A DNA stretch of 64,000 nt from Saccharothrix tamanrassetensis (GTDB lineage Bacteria > Actinomycetota > Actinomycetes > Mycobacteriales > Pseudonocardiaceae), in assembly GCF_014203665.1 (NCBI RefSeq), contig NZ_JACHJN010000001.1, forward strand, positions 124,001 through 188,000, given 5' to 3'. Both the position numbers and the translations under genes were made by a program. Below the pieces are notes generated by a model. That model saw only the letters and a program-made list of their open reading frames with translations. It ran no database searches and was not told the origin of the DNA. Of this stretch, positions 52,816 to 60,054 are shown in pieces. How positions within the stretch are numbered: the stretch's first letter is position 1; each line of letters begins with the position of its first letter.

Positions 52816-53463
52816 CTACCGGTGGTCCGCCGCGTGCGGCTGCTCGGTGAACACCTCCACCTGCGGCAGGTCGTGGCCGAGGCGGTCGCGCTTGGCCGTC
52901 AGGTAGCCGATGTTGTGCCGGTTCGGGGGCATCAGCAGCGGCACCCGCACCGACACCGGGATGCCGTGCTCCTCCAACGCCCGGACCTTGTCCGGGTTGT
53001 TCGACATCAGCCGCACCGACCGCACCAGCAGGTGCCGCAGCACCCGCGCGGCCGGGCCGTACTCGCGCACGTCGACCGGCAGGCCGAGGGTGGTCGCGGA
53101 GTCCAGGGTGTCCAGCCCCTGCTCGTCCTGCAACACGTGCGTGCGCACCTTCGCGACCAGACCGATCCCCCGCCCCTCGTGGCCGCGCAGGTACACCAGG
53201 ACGCCGCTGCCCTCCCGGACGATGGCGTCCAGCGCCGCGTCCAACTGCTCGCCGCACTCGCACCGCATCGCGCCGAAGATGTCGCCCGTCATGCATTCCG
53301 AGTGGACGCGGACCAGCACGTCCTCCCGCATCCGGATCACGCCGAACACCAGCGCCATGTGCTCGTGGCCGTCCGCGTGGAAGGCGACGGCGCGGAACGT
53401 CCCCCGACGCGTCACCAGGTCCGACTCGGCGACCTCGTCCTCACCGAAGGCTTGCTCGTACAT
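52816..53463 (-). CDS. GTP cyclohydrolase II paralogue, probably FAPy-forming type
   Basis: The ATG at 53463 (GAGGGGG upstream) gives 215 residues. Zinc cysteines are Cys57, Cys68 and Cys70 (HSECMTGDIFGAMRCECGEQ), and the catalytic region is RGHEGRGIGL at 93-102. In standard RibA the next helix reads KIRAYALQD; here it is KVRTHVLQD, so His109 replaces the tyrosine that completes deformylation. S. coelicolor SCO6655 has Met at this position and makes formylamino-pyrimidine (FAPy) instead of the riboflavin precursor. DTVEAN is also altered to DTLDSA. It lacks a DHBP synthase domain, unlike the RibBA fusion. It heads a pterin-like cluster. Confidence 0.88.
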   Translation of the reverse strand: MYEQAFGEDEVAESDLVTRRGTFRAVAFHADGHEHMALVFGVIRMREDVLVRVHSECMTGDIFGAMRCECGEQLDAALDAIVREGSGVLVYLRGHEGRGIGLVAKVRTHVLQDEQGLDTLDSATTLGLPVDVREYGPAARVLRHLLVRSVRLMSNNPDKVRALEEHGIPVSVRVPLLMPPNRHNIGYLTAKRDRLGHDLPQVEVFTEQPHAADHR

Positions 53464-53553
53464 CCGGCCCCCTCATCACCCGACACCCGGCCGAGAGGTC
53501 ACTACGCTCGACCGGGAGTTGCACCGTAGTTCGCTCACCAGCCGGAGGTCACC

Positions 53554-53952
53554 CTGTTCAGCATCACAGTCCGCGACCACGTGATGGTCGCCCACAGCTT
53601 CCGCGGCGAGGTTTTCGGTCCGGCACAACGCTTGCACGGAGCAACGTTCGTCGTGGACGCCAGGTTCAAGCGGCTCGACCTCGACGGGGACGACATCGTC
53701 GTCGACATCGGACTCGCCACCCGGGAACTGCACGCGGTGCTCGCCGACCTGAACTACCGCAACCTGGACGAGGTGCCCGCGTTCACCGGGGTCAACACGT
53801 CCACCGAGTTCCTGGCGAAGTACATCGCCGACCAACTGGTCGACCGGGTCCACGAAGGAGCACTCGGCGAAGGTGCCCGCGGGCTGGCCGGCATCGAGGT
53901 CACCCTGCACGAGTCGCATGTGGCCTGGGCGAGCTACGAACGGTCCCTGTGA
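53554..53952 (+). CDS. 6-pyruvoyltetrahydropterin synthase homologue lacking zinc ligands
   Basis: A GGAGGT at 53544-53549 sits 4 bases before CTG at 53554, and reading from there restores the family N-terminus ([15 protein letters not shown]). The next start, GTG at 53581, would remove the first strand. I therefore place the start at the rare codon CTG. The 132 residues have the T-fold pattern ([50 protein letters not shown]). The zinc motif LHGH is changed to LHGA, and the catalytic Cys is absent. S. coelicolor SCO6650 is the same kind of homologue, inactive as PTPS. It is next to the GTP cyclohydrolase. Confidence 0.82.
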   Translation: MFSITVRDHVMVAHSFRGEVFGPAQRLHGATFVVDARFKRLDLDGDDIVVDIGLATRELHAVLADLNYRNLDEVPAFTGVNTSTEFLAKYIADQLVDRVHEGALGEGARGLAGIEVTLHESHVAWASYERSL

Positions 53953-54962
53953 CCGGGTACTTCGTCGTTCCCGGCGGCGTGCACGACCCCGGCGCCCCGA
54001 GCGGCGGCAACGTCTACGACCGGCGGGTTTCCCAAGGGCTGGACGTGGTCGCCGTCGCCGGGTCGTGGCCGCGTCCGGCCCCTGAGGCGCGCGCCCTGCT
54101 GCACCGGGTACTCGCCGGGTTCGAGGACGGCGCGGTGGTGCTGATCGACGGGTTGGTGGCGTGTGGCGTTCCCGACGTCGTGGTGCCGCACACCGGTCGG
54201 TTGCGGATCGCGGTGCTCGTCCACCTGCCGTTGGCCGACGAGACCGGTGTGGATCCGGCGGTGGCCGCGGAACTGGATGTCGCCGAACGGGCCTGTCTGC
54301 GTGCGGTGGACGCGGTCGTCGCGACGAGTCCGGAAGCCGCGAAACGCCTGACCCGGCACCACGGGCTGAAGCACGTGCACGTCGTCGCTCCGGGCACCGA
54401 TCCCGCACCGCCGGCTCCCGGGACCGACGGGATGTCGGGCTTGCTCTGCGTGGCGTCGGTGACCCCGCGCAAGGGGCATGACGTGCTGGTCGAAGCGCTC
54501 GCGCGAGTCGCCGACGTGCCGTGGCACTGCGTGTGCGTCGGTCCGGTTCCGCCTTCGGCCCACGTGACCCGGCTGCGGGAGCTGATCGCGCGGCACGGGC
54601 TCGGCGACCGGGTGAGACTCGTCGGGCCGTTGAACGGCGAGCCGCTGGAACGGGCCTACGCGGCAGCCGACCTGTTCGTGCTGCCGTCCCGCGCCGAGAC
54701 GTACGGGATGGTGGTGACCGAAGCCCTGGCGCGCGGGATCCCGGTGGTGGCGAGCGCCGTGCCGGACGCCCTCGGGGATGGTGGGCTGCTCCTGCCGCCC
54801 GGCGACGTCGATGCGCTGTCCGACGCCCTTCGGCAGTGGTTCCACTCCGAGGACCGGCGCCGCCGGCTCCGCGACGCGGCGGCGCGGCGACGGCCGGAGT
54901 TGTCCACATGGGACGAAACCGTCCGGGGCCTGGACCGGGTGCTGGCTAGTCTGCGGCCATGA
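53949..54962 (+). CDS. Family 4 glycosyltransferase
   Basis: The GTG overlaps the previous stop (GTGA). The 337-residue GT-B protein has an N-terminal Rossmann half with HLPLADE and a C-terminal half with [19 protein letters not shown]. The nucleotide-sugar motif is [20 protein letters not shown] (EX7E type), followed by GIPVVAS. It should transfer a sugar from a nucleotide donor in a retaining reaction. It is the second of four coupled plus-strand genes, next to a methyltransferase and a membrane protein. Confidence 0.88.
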   Translation: MTGYFVVPGGVHDPGAPSGGNVYDRRVSQGLDVVAVAGSWPRPAPEARALLHRVLAGFEDGAVVLIDGLVACGVPDVVVPHTGRLRIAVLVHLPLADETGVDPAVAAELDVAERACLRAVDAVVATSPEAAKRLTRHHGLKHVHVVAPGTDPAPPAPGTDGMSGLLCVASVTPRKGHDVLVEALARVADVPWHCVCVGPVPPSAHVTRLRELIARHGLGDRVRLVGPLNGEPLERAYAAADLFVLPSRAETYGMVVTEALARGIPVVASAVPDALGDGGLLLPPGDVDALSDALRQWFHSEDRRRRLRDAAARRRPELSTWDETVRGLDRVLASLRP

Positions 54963-55750
54963 CCTCCTCTGGCTTCGCCCCGGAATGGCTCGCGCTGCGC
55001 GAAGGAGCGGACGCCGGCGCCCGTGCCGTCGAGCTGGCCGACCGGGTCCGCGACCTCGTGCTGAACCGGGACCCGGTCGTCATCCGTGATCTGGGGTGTG
55101 GCACGGGATCGATGGGACGATGGCTCTCCGGGCGGCTGGGCGGTCCGCAGCACTGGGTGCTGCACGACCGCGACCCGCGCCTGCTCGACGTGGCGGCGGC
55201 GACCGTGGGCGGGCCGGACGTGACGGTGGAGACGCGGGAGGGCGACCTCGCCGCGCTGAGCGCCGCCGACCTCGCGGGCACGTCGCTGGTGACCGCGTCG
55301 GCGTTGCTGGACCTGCTCACCCGTGACGAGGTGAACGGGTTGGCGGCGGCCTGCGTAGGAGCGGGTGTGCCCGCACTGTTCACGCTCTCAGTCGCCGGCC
55401 GGGTCGAGTTCGACCCGGCCGAACCGCTCGACACCCGGTGGCAGCAGGCGTTCAACGCCCACCAGCGGCGCGTCGAGCACGGCCGCCCGCTGCTCGGGCC
55501 GGACGCCGCAGCCGCCGCCGAAGAGGCGTTCACCGCGCTCGGGGCACGGGTGGAGACCCTCCCGAGCCCGTGGCGGCTCGGCCCGGGGCAGGCCGCGCTG
55601 ACGGCGGAATGGCTGCGCGGGTGGGTCGGCGCGGCCGTCGAGCAGGAGCCGGGCCTGGCCGGGGAGGCTGCGGCCTACCTGGAGCGCAGGCTGTCCGACG
55701 GGCCGCACGTCGTCGTGCACCACACCGATCTGCTGGCGGTGCCGTCGTGA
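54959..55750 (+). CDS. Class I SAM-dependent methyltransferase
   Basis: It overlaps the glycosyltransferase by ATGA and has 263 residues. The SAM loop is VIRDLGCGTGSMGRWLSGRL near 50, with the acidic post-strand residue in WVLHDRDPRLLDVA. The substrate is unknown; context suggests the glycosylated cluster product or lipid. The stop TGA overlaps a GTG that begins a chain of two tiny frames leading to the next gene. Confidence 0.85.
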   Translation: MTSSGFAPEWLALREGADAGARAVELADRVRDLVLNRDPVVIRDLGCGTGSMGRWLSGRLGGPQHWVLHDRDPRLLDVAAATVGGPDVTVETREGDLAALSAADLAGTSLVTASALLDLLTRDEVNGLAAACVGAGVPALFTLSVAGRVEFDPAEPLDTRWQQAFNAHQRRVEHGRPLLGPDAAAAAEEAFTALGARVETLPSPWRLGPGQAALTAEWLRGWVGAAVEQEPGLAGEAAAYLERRLSDGPHVVVHHTDLLAVPS

Positions 55751-55826
55751 CGCGATCTGCGGCCGTCGTGCGGGACCGGACGGTGACGGTGTGACGCGGC
55801 CGTGGCTGCGGACGGTGACAGTGTGA
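55747..55826 (+). repeat. Tandem copies of the translation start region, two mini-frames
   Basis: GTGACGCG occurs at 55747, 55791 and 55823. The last two lie in a 32-bp tandem duplication (55777-55808, then from 55809). Frames of 15 codons (55747-55794) and 11 codons (55791-55826) end in TGA codons that overlap the next GTG. The chain thus leads from the methyltransferase stop to the membrane-protein start. The peptides start VTR and end TVTV, as does the start of the next protein (VTR). Confidence 0.7.
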
Positions 55827-56773
55827 CGCGGCTGTGGCCGTGGCTGCGGCTGGTGGCGGCGGTCGGGATCCTGGTGGTGCTGGGCCGGCGGCTGGGCACC
55901 GACGCTTTCGTGGACGGGTTGCGCGCGATCAGCCCCTGGTCGGTGCTCGCGGCGCTCGGCATCGGGCTGGTGACCACGGTCCTCAGCGCGTGGCGGTGGT
56001 GCGTGGTGGCGCGCGGGCTGGGGCTCCCGCTGACCCTGGGCGCGGCCGTCCCGGACTACTACCGGGGGCTGCTGCTCAACGCCGTCCTGCCCGCCGGGGT
56101 GCTCGGCGACGTGCACCGGGCGGTCAGTCACGGTCGTCGGTCCGGTGACGTCGGGCGCGGGGTGCGGGCGGTGGTGTTCGAACGGTTCGCCGGGCAGGTG
56201 GTGCTGGCCGGGATCGGTCTCGTGGTGCTGTGCACGCAGCCGGTCGCGATCGGCCTCCTGCCGAGCCGCGGCACGATCCTCGTGATGGCGCTGCTGGTCG
56301 CGGGTACCGCCGTGGTCGCCGGGCGCTCCGGGAAGGTGCGCCGGGCGCTGTCCCGGGCCTGGGCGGACGCGCGGAAGGCGCTGCTGTCCCGGCGCGCCCT
56401 GCCGAGGGTGGCCGTGCTGTCCGCCGCGACCGTCGTCGGGCACATCGCCCTGTTCGTGGTCGCGGCACGGGTCGCGGGCTCCACGGCGTCGCTCGGGCGA
56501 CTGGTGCCGCTGGTCGTGCTCGCCCTGCTGGTGATGGCGATCCCGGTCAACGTGGGCGGGTTCGGGCCGAGGGAGGCGTTCCTGGCGGTGGCGTTCGGCG
56601 CGGCCGGGCTGGGTGCGGCGCAGGGGCTCACCACCGCCGTCGTCTACGGGGTGCTCGCGCTGGTCGCCGCGCTACCCGGTGTGCTGGTGCTGTTCCGCGG
56701 GTCAGAGCACCGCGAGGTACTGCCCGAACGACCCGGTGAGCGACCTGAGCAGGTCCTCGCCCTTGCGCGCTGA
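55823..56773 (+). CDS. Lysylphosphatidylglycerol synthase TM-region family membrane protein
   Basis: I place the start at the GTG at 55823, the third copy of a repeated start region; a GTG at 55802 is the in-frame alternative. The 316 residues have about eight helices in the UPF0104/AglD-like pattern. LSAWRWCVVARGLGLPL, DYYRGLLLNAVLPAGVLGDVHR and VNVGGFGPREAFLAVAFG are conserved segments. The family includes flippase-like proteins for lipid-linked sugars and the membrane part of MprF. The 3' end overlaps the convergent creatininase gene by 72 bp. Confidence 0.85.
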   Translation: MTRLWPWLRLVAAVGILVVLGRRLGTDAFVDGLRAISPWSVLAALGIGLVTTVLSAWRWCVVARGLGLPLTLGAAVPDYYRGLLLNAVLPAGVLGDVHRAVSHGRRSGDVGRGVRAVVFERFAGQVVLAGIGLVVLCTQPVAIGLLPSRGTILVMALLVAGTAVVAGRSGKVRRALSRAWADARKALLSRRALPRVAVLSAATVVGHIALFVVAARVAGSTASLGRLVPLVVLALLVMAIPVNVGGFGPREAFLAVAFGAAGLGAAQGLTTAVVYGVLALVAALPGVLVLFRGSEHREVLPERPGERPEQVLALAR

Positions 56774-57397
56774 GGCGAGCGACGGTCTCCCGACCACACC
56801 CGACTCGGAGTACCGCGCCAGGCCCGTGGTCAGCAGGTGCCGACGGTCATCGGCCAGGTGGTCGCCCGTCTCGTAGCCGGGGCCGACCAGCTCGGGATCG
56901 ACGTGCAGGAGGACGGACGTCTCCAGCTCGCCGGCGTGCATGTCGCTGCCCGAGGACGTCTCCAGCCCGGCGGCGGCACGGGCCGCGTGCCAGTCGGCGC
57001 GGCCGGGGAACAGCGCCAGGCCTGCGGACTCCTGCACCACGTTCGCCAGCACGTAGTTCCCGCCGTGCGCGTTGACCAGGACCAACCTGGTCACGCCGGA
57101 CCGGCGCAGCGACTCGGCCACGTCCGTGACGACCGCGTACAGCGTCCGCGCCGAGATGCTCACCGTGCCCGGCCACGCGGCGTGCTCGTGCGAGCACGAG
57201 ATCGTGATCGGTGGCAGCAGTTGCACCGGGTACGCGGCGGCGATCTCCCGTGCGATGGCGCACGCGATGACGGTGTCGGTCACCAGCGGCAGGTAGGGGC
57301 CGTGCTGCTCCAGGCTGCCGATCGGCAGCACCGCGACGTCCGCCGCGGCGTGTCGCACGTCGGCGGTCGTGGTGCGCGGGAACAGGTCACCGGTCAT
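56702..57397 (-). CDS. Creatininase family amidohydrolase
   Basis: The ATG at 57397 overlaps the upstream dehydrogenase gene by 11 bp and gives 231 residues. The metal ligands are visible: Glu30, His32 and Asp41 in GSLEQHGPYLPLVTD, His in NAHGGN, and Glu in HAGELETS. The family includes creatininase, MftE and archaeal ArfB, which deformylates the FAPy nucleotide. With a FAPy-type GTP cyclohydrolase in the same cluster, an ArfB-like deformylase role is the leading inference. Confidence 0.9.
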   Translation of the reverse strand: MTGDLFPRTTTADVRHAAADVAVLPIGSLEQHGPYLPLVTDTVIACAIAREIAAAYPVQLLPPITISCSHEHAAWPGTVSISARTLYAVVTDVAESLRRSGVTRLVLVNAHGGNYVLANVVQESAGLALFPGRADWHAARAAAGLETSSGSDMHAGELETSVLLHVDPELVGPGYETGDHLADDRRHLLTTGLARYSESGVVGRPSLASARKGEDLLRSLTGSFGQYLAVL

Positions 57398-58367
57398 GCG
57401 CACGACCGTAGCCAACCCGGTGGCACAGGGCCGGGATCTCGCCGCCGGCCAGTTTCGGCAGCACGTCCGGCAGGTCGTCGAAGTCGCTGTCGCCGGTGAT
57501 CAGGGCGTCGAACCGGGGATCGGAGAGCAGGTCGAGCGCCAACGCCATCCGCTCGGCGTAGCTGCGGTCGGGGCGGGCCACGGTGCCGACCTGGCTGCTG
57601 CGGACGGTGAGCCGGCGGGAGTGGAAGAACTCCCCCAGCGGCAGGCCGACCCGCCGTGAGCCGTACCAGCTCAGCTCGACCACCGTGCCTTCCGGCCTGA
57701 GCAGCCGCAGGGACGTCTCCAGCCCGGCGTCGGTGGCGCTGGCGTGCACGACCAGGTCCAGGCCGTCCGCGGCGTCCTCGGGCGAGGCGAAGCCCACGCC
57801 CAGCGCGTCGGCGACCGTCGACCGGGCCGGGTCGGCGTCGACCAGCTGCACCCGCGCGCCGGGGAACCGGGCCAGCACGGCGGCCACCGAGCACCCGACC
57901 ATGCCGCCGCCGACCACCGCGATCCGGTCGCCGACGAGCGGTTTGGCGTCCCACAGGGCGTTCACCGCCGTCTCCACGGTCCCGGCGAGCACGGCCCGTT
58001 CCGGCGGCACCGCGTCCGGCACGGGCGTGACGGCGTCCTCGGGCACGACGTAGTGCGTCTGGTGTGGATAGAGGCAGAACACGGGCCGGCCGAGCAGTGC
58101 GGGCGGTCCCTCTTCGACGACCCCGACACTCAGGTACCCGTACTTCACCGGGAACGGGAAGTCCCCGCGCTGGAACGGCGCACGCATCGCCTGGTACTGG
58201 CTCTCCGGCACTCCCCCCTGGCCCACCAGGGTCTCGGTGCCCCGGCTGACGCCGGACCAGAGCGTGCGCACCAGGACCTCGCCGGGCGCCGGACCGGATA
58301 CCGGTTCGGAACGAATCTCACTCTTCCCCGATGAAGTGAACCAAAGGGCCCGCGCGGCGCGTGTCAT
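57387..58367 (-). CDS. Zinc-binding-type dehydrogenase, BchC-like
   Basis: The ATG at 58367 (GGAGG 7 bases upstream) gives 326 residues. The catalytic-domain start RGTETLVGQGGVPESQYQ resembles the BchC branch, without an obvious catalytic-zinc Cys/His pair. The NAD motif is VVGGGMVGCSVAAVLA and the tail carries HSRRLTVRSSQVG. It likely oxidises an alcohol or reduces a ketone in the cluster's pathway. It is cotranscribed with the creatininase. Confidence 0.85.
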   Translation of the reverse strand: MTRAARALWFTSSGKSEIRSEPVSGPAPGEVLVRTLWSGVSRGTETLVGQGGVPESQYQAMRAPFQRGDFPFPVKYGYLSVGVVEEGPPALLGRPVFCLYPHQTHYVVPEDAVTPVPDAVPPERAVLAGTVETAVNALWDAKPLVGDRIAVVGGGMVGCSVAAVLARFPGARVQLVDADPARSTVADALGVGFASPEDAADGLDLVVHASATDAGLETSLRLLRPEGTVVELSWYGSRRVGLPLGEFFHSRRLTVRSSQVGTVARPDRSYAERMALALDLLSDPRFDALITGDSDFDDLPDVLPKLAGGEIPALCHRVGYGRAHDR

Positions 58368-58391
58368 CCGGCAACCTCCGAAAACGCGGTC

Positions 58392-59141
58392 ATGAAGGGC
58401 ATGATGATCACACTTCCGCACAACACCGCGCCGGCCGTCCCCGAACAGGTGGCGTGGATGGGCGGTCAACTCCTCCTGCTGGGCCTGCTCGGAGCCACGG
58501 TGGGGCTCGGTCCGCCGGGCTGGATCGTCGGCCTGGCGCACGGGTCGGGGACGTGGGCGCTGCTGGGCGCGGCGATGCTGCGGTCCGGCGTGCGGTCCCC
58601 CGGTCCTGCCGACCGCGTGACGCTGGCCAGGGGCGTGCTGGTGGGTGGCGTGACGGCGCTCGTGGTCGACGGGGGCGGGACGACCGTCCTGGTGGTGTTC
58701 GCGTCCGTGGCGCTGGCACTGGACTTCGTGGACGGACGGGTAGCCCGGCGCACCGGCACCGCGTCGCCGTTGGGCGCGCGCTTCGACATGGAGGTCGACG
58801 CGTTCCTCATCCTGGTGCTCAGCGTCCAGGTCGCGTTCGCGTTCGGGCCTTGGGTGCTCGCCATCGGCGCGATGCGCTATGTCTTCGTCGCGGCGTCGTG
58901 GGTCGCGCCGTGGCTGTGCGGGGAGCTTCCGCCGAGCTTCGCCCGCAAGGCGGTGGCGGCCGTGCAGGGCGTCGTGCTGGTCGCCGCCGCGTCCGGGATC
59001 GTGCCCTTCGCTGCCGTCCTCGTCGGACTGGCGCTGGCCGCACTGGCGTGGTCGTTCGGCCGCGACGTGCTGCGGCTCCGGCGGAACAGGGTTCCAGTGG
59101 CCACCGCGGCCGTACCGGCGAAGGAGTACTCCCGTGTCTGA
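58392..59141 (+). CDS. CDP-alcohol phosphatidyltransferase family protein
   Basis: The 249-residue membrane protein has the full catalytic motif D-G-x2-A-R-x8-G-x3-D-x3-D in DFVDGRVARRTG followed by ARFDMEVDAF. About six helices are present. The family joins a CDP-activated lipid (or CDP-alcohol) to an alcohol acceptor and makes phospholipid head groups. The ATG at 58392 lacks a ribosome site; ATGs at 58401 and 58404 (AAGGG before them) are alternatives. It is divergent from the dehydrogenase. Confidence 0.88.
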   Translation: MKGMMITLPHNTAPAVPEQVAWMGGQLLLLGLLGATVGLGPPGWIVGLAHGSGTWALLGAAMLRSGVRSPGPADRVTLARGVLVGGVTALVVDGGGTTVLVVFASVALALDFVDGRVARRTGTASPLGARFDMEVDAFLILVLSVQVAFAFGPWVLAIGAMRYVFVAASWVAPWLCGELPPSFARKAVAAVQGVVLVAAASGIVPFAAVLVGLALAALAWSFGRDVLRLRRNRVPVATAAVPAKEYSRV

Positions 59142-59149
59142 CCAGGCGG

Positions 59150-59326
59150 GTGCCGCGCGTCTCGGCAACACCGGGCGCGGTCGACACCGAAGTCTTCCCG
59201 TCGGCGAACGGGGACGCGCTCCTGCCCGCGCTGCTGTCGGTGGCGGCGGCGGTGATCGCGTGGTTCCGGAGGGACACCGTCGTGGCGCTGCTCGCTCAGG
59301 TCGCGCCGGACCGCTTCGGGAAGTAG
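59150..59326 (+). CDS. Small possible membrane protein (58 aa), start uncertain
   Basis: This frame has strong G/C third positions and ends in a hydrophobic stretch (ALLPALLSVAAAVIAWFRR) before VAPDRFGK. The best ribosome site (AAGGAG, 59121-59126) instead serves a GTG at 59134 in another frame, overlapping the previous stop. A +1 shift near 59160 would join the two. It may be a real small gene or a frameshift-damaged one. The 3' end overlaps the RibD-like gene by 31 bp. Confidence 0.4.
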   Translation: MPRVSATPGAVDTEVFPSANGDALLPALLSVAAAVIAWFRRDTVVALLAQVAPDRFGK

Positions 59327-59979
59327 CGCAGCACCGCGACGTCGCCCAACGCGGCGACGTCCGCCAAGTGGAAGCGGCGGGCCGGTCCGCCGGGGAACTC
59401 GGCGGGCAGCACGAACCGCGGCGCGGTCGCCTGGCCGATCAGCATCGGGGCGACCGCCACCCGGATCTCGTCGGCCAGGCCCGCCGCCAGGAACGCCGTG
59501 TGGGTGCGCCCGCCGCCCTCCACCATCAGCCGGTCCACGCCCCGGTGACCCAGGTCGTCCAGCAGGGTGGCGAAGTCGATCGACGCGCCGAGCGAGACCA
59601 CGTCGGCCAGGCCGGCCAGCTTCTCCGACACCAGGCAGCCGCCGGCATCCGTGGTGTAGACGAGCTTCTCGCCGCCGTGGTGCCAGAACCGGAGATCGGG
59701 CGACAGCGCGCCGGAGTGGGTGACGGTCACCTTCAGCGGGTACTCGGGGCGGCCGGCCGCGACCCGTGCGGCCCGGCGTTCGGCGCTGTTGACCAGCAGG
59801 CGCGGGTTGTCCCGGCGCACGGTCTGCGCGCCGACCAGGATCGCACCGGACTCCGCGCGCAGGCGGTCCACGTGGTCGAAGTCCTCGGCGTTCGACAGCG
59901 GGAACCGCTCGTCGCTCCGGTCGTCGATGTAGCCGTCCAAGCTGACGGCGACGCTCAGCAGAACATGCGGGCGGGTCAC
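59296..59979 (-). CDS. RibD C-terminal/dihydrofolate reductase-like enzyme
   Basis: The GTG at 59979 gives 227 residues of the RibD_C fold without a deaminase domain. Motifs are SVAVSLDGYIDD at 9-20, GAILVGAQTVRRDNPRLLV and the nucleotide site LMVEGGGRTHTAFLAAGL. The family reduces the ribosylamino-pyrimidine of riboflavin synthesis or related substrates with NADPH. In a cluster with GTP cyclohydrolase II and a creatininase, reduction of the pyrimidine sugar to a ribityl form is the likely step. Confidence 0.9.
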   Translation of the reverse strand: MTRPHVLLSVAVSLDGYIDDRSDERFPLSNAEDFDHVDRLRAESGAILVGAQTVRRDNPRLLVNSAERRAARVAAGRPEYPLKVTVTHSGALSPDLRFWHHGGEKLVYTTDAGGCLVSEKLAGLADVVSLGASIDFATLLDDLGHRGVDRLMVEGGGRTHTAFLAAGLADEIRVAVAPMLIGQATAPRFVLPAEFPGGPARRFHLADVAALGDVAVLRYFPKRSGAT

Positions 59980-60054
59980 GGGCCCACCGTACCCACCGTT
60001 GAACCATTTGCCCCGACCGCACGTTCCACCATCGACGACCGGGGGAGGGTGTAG

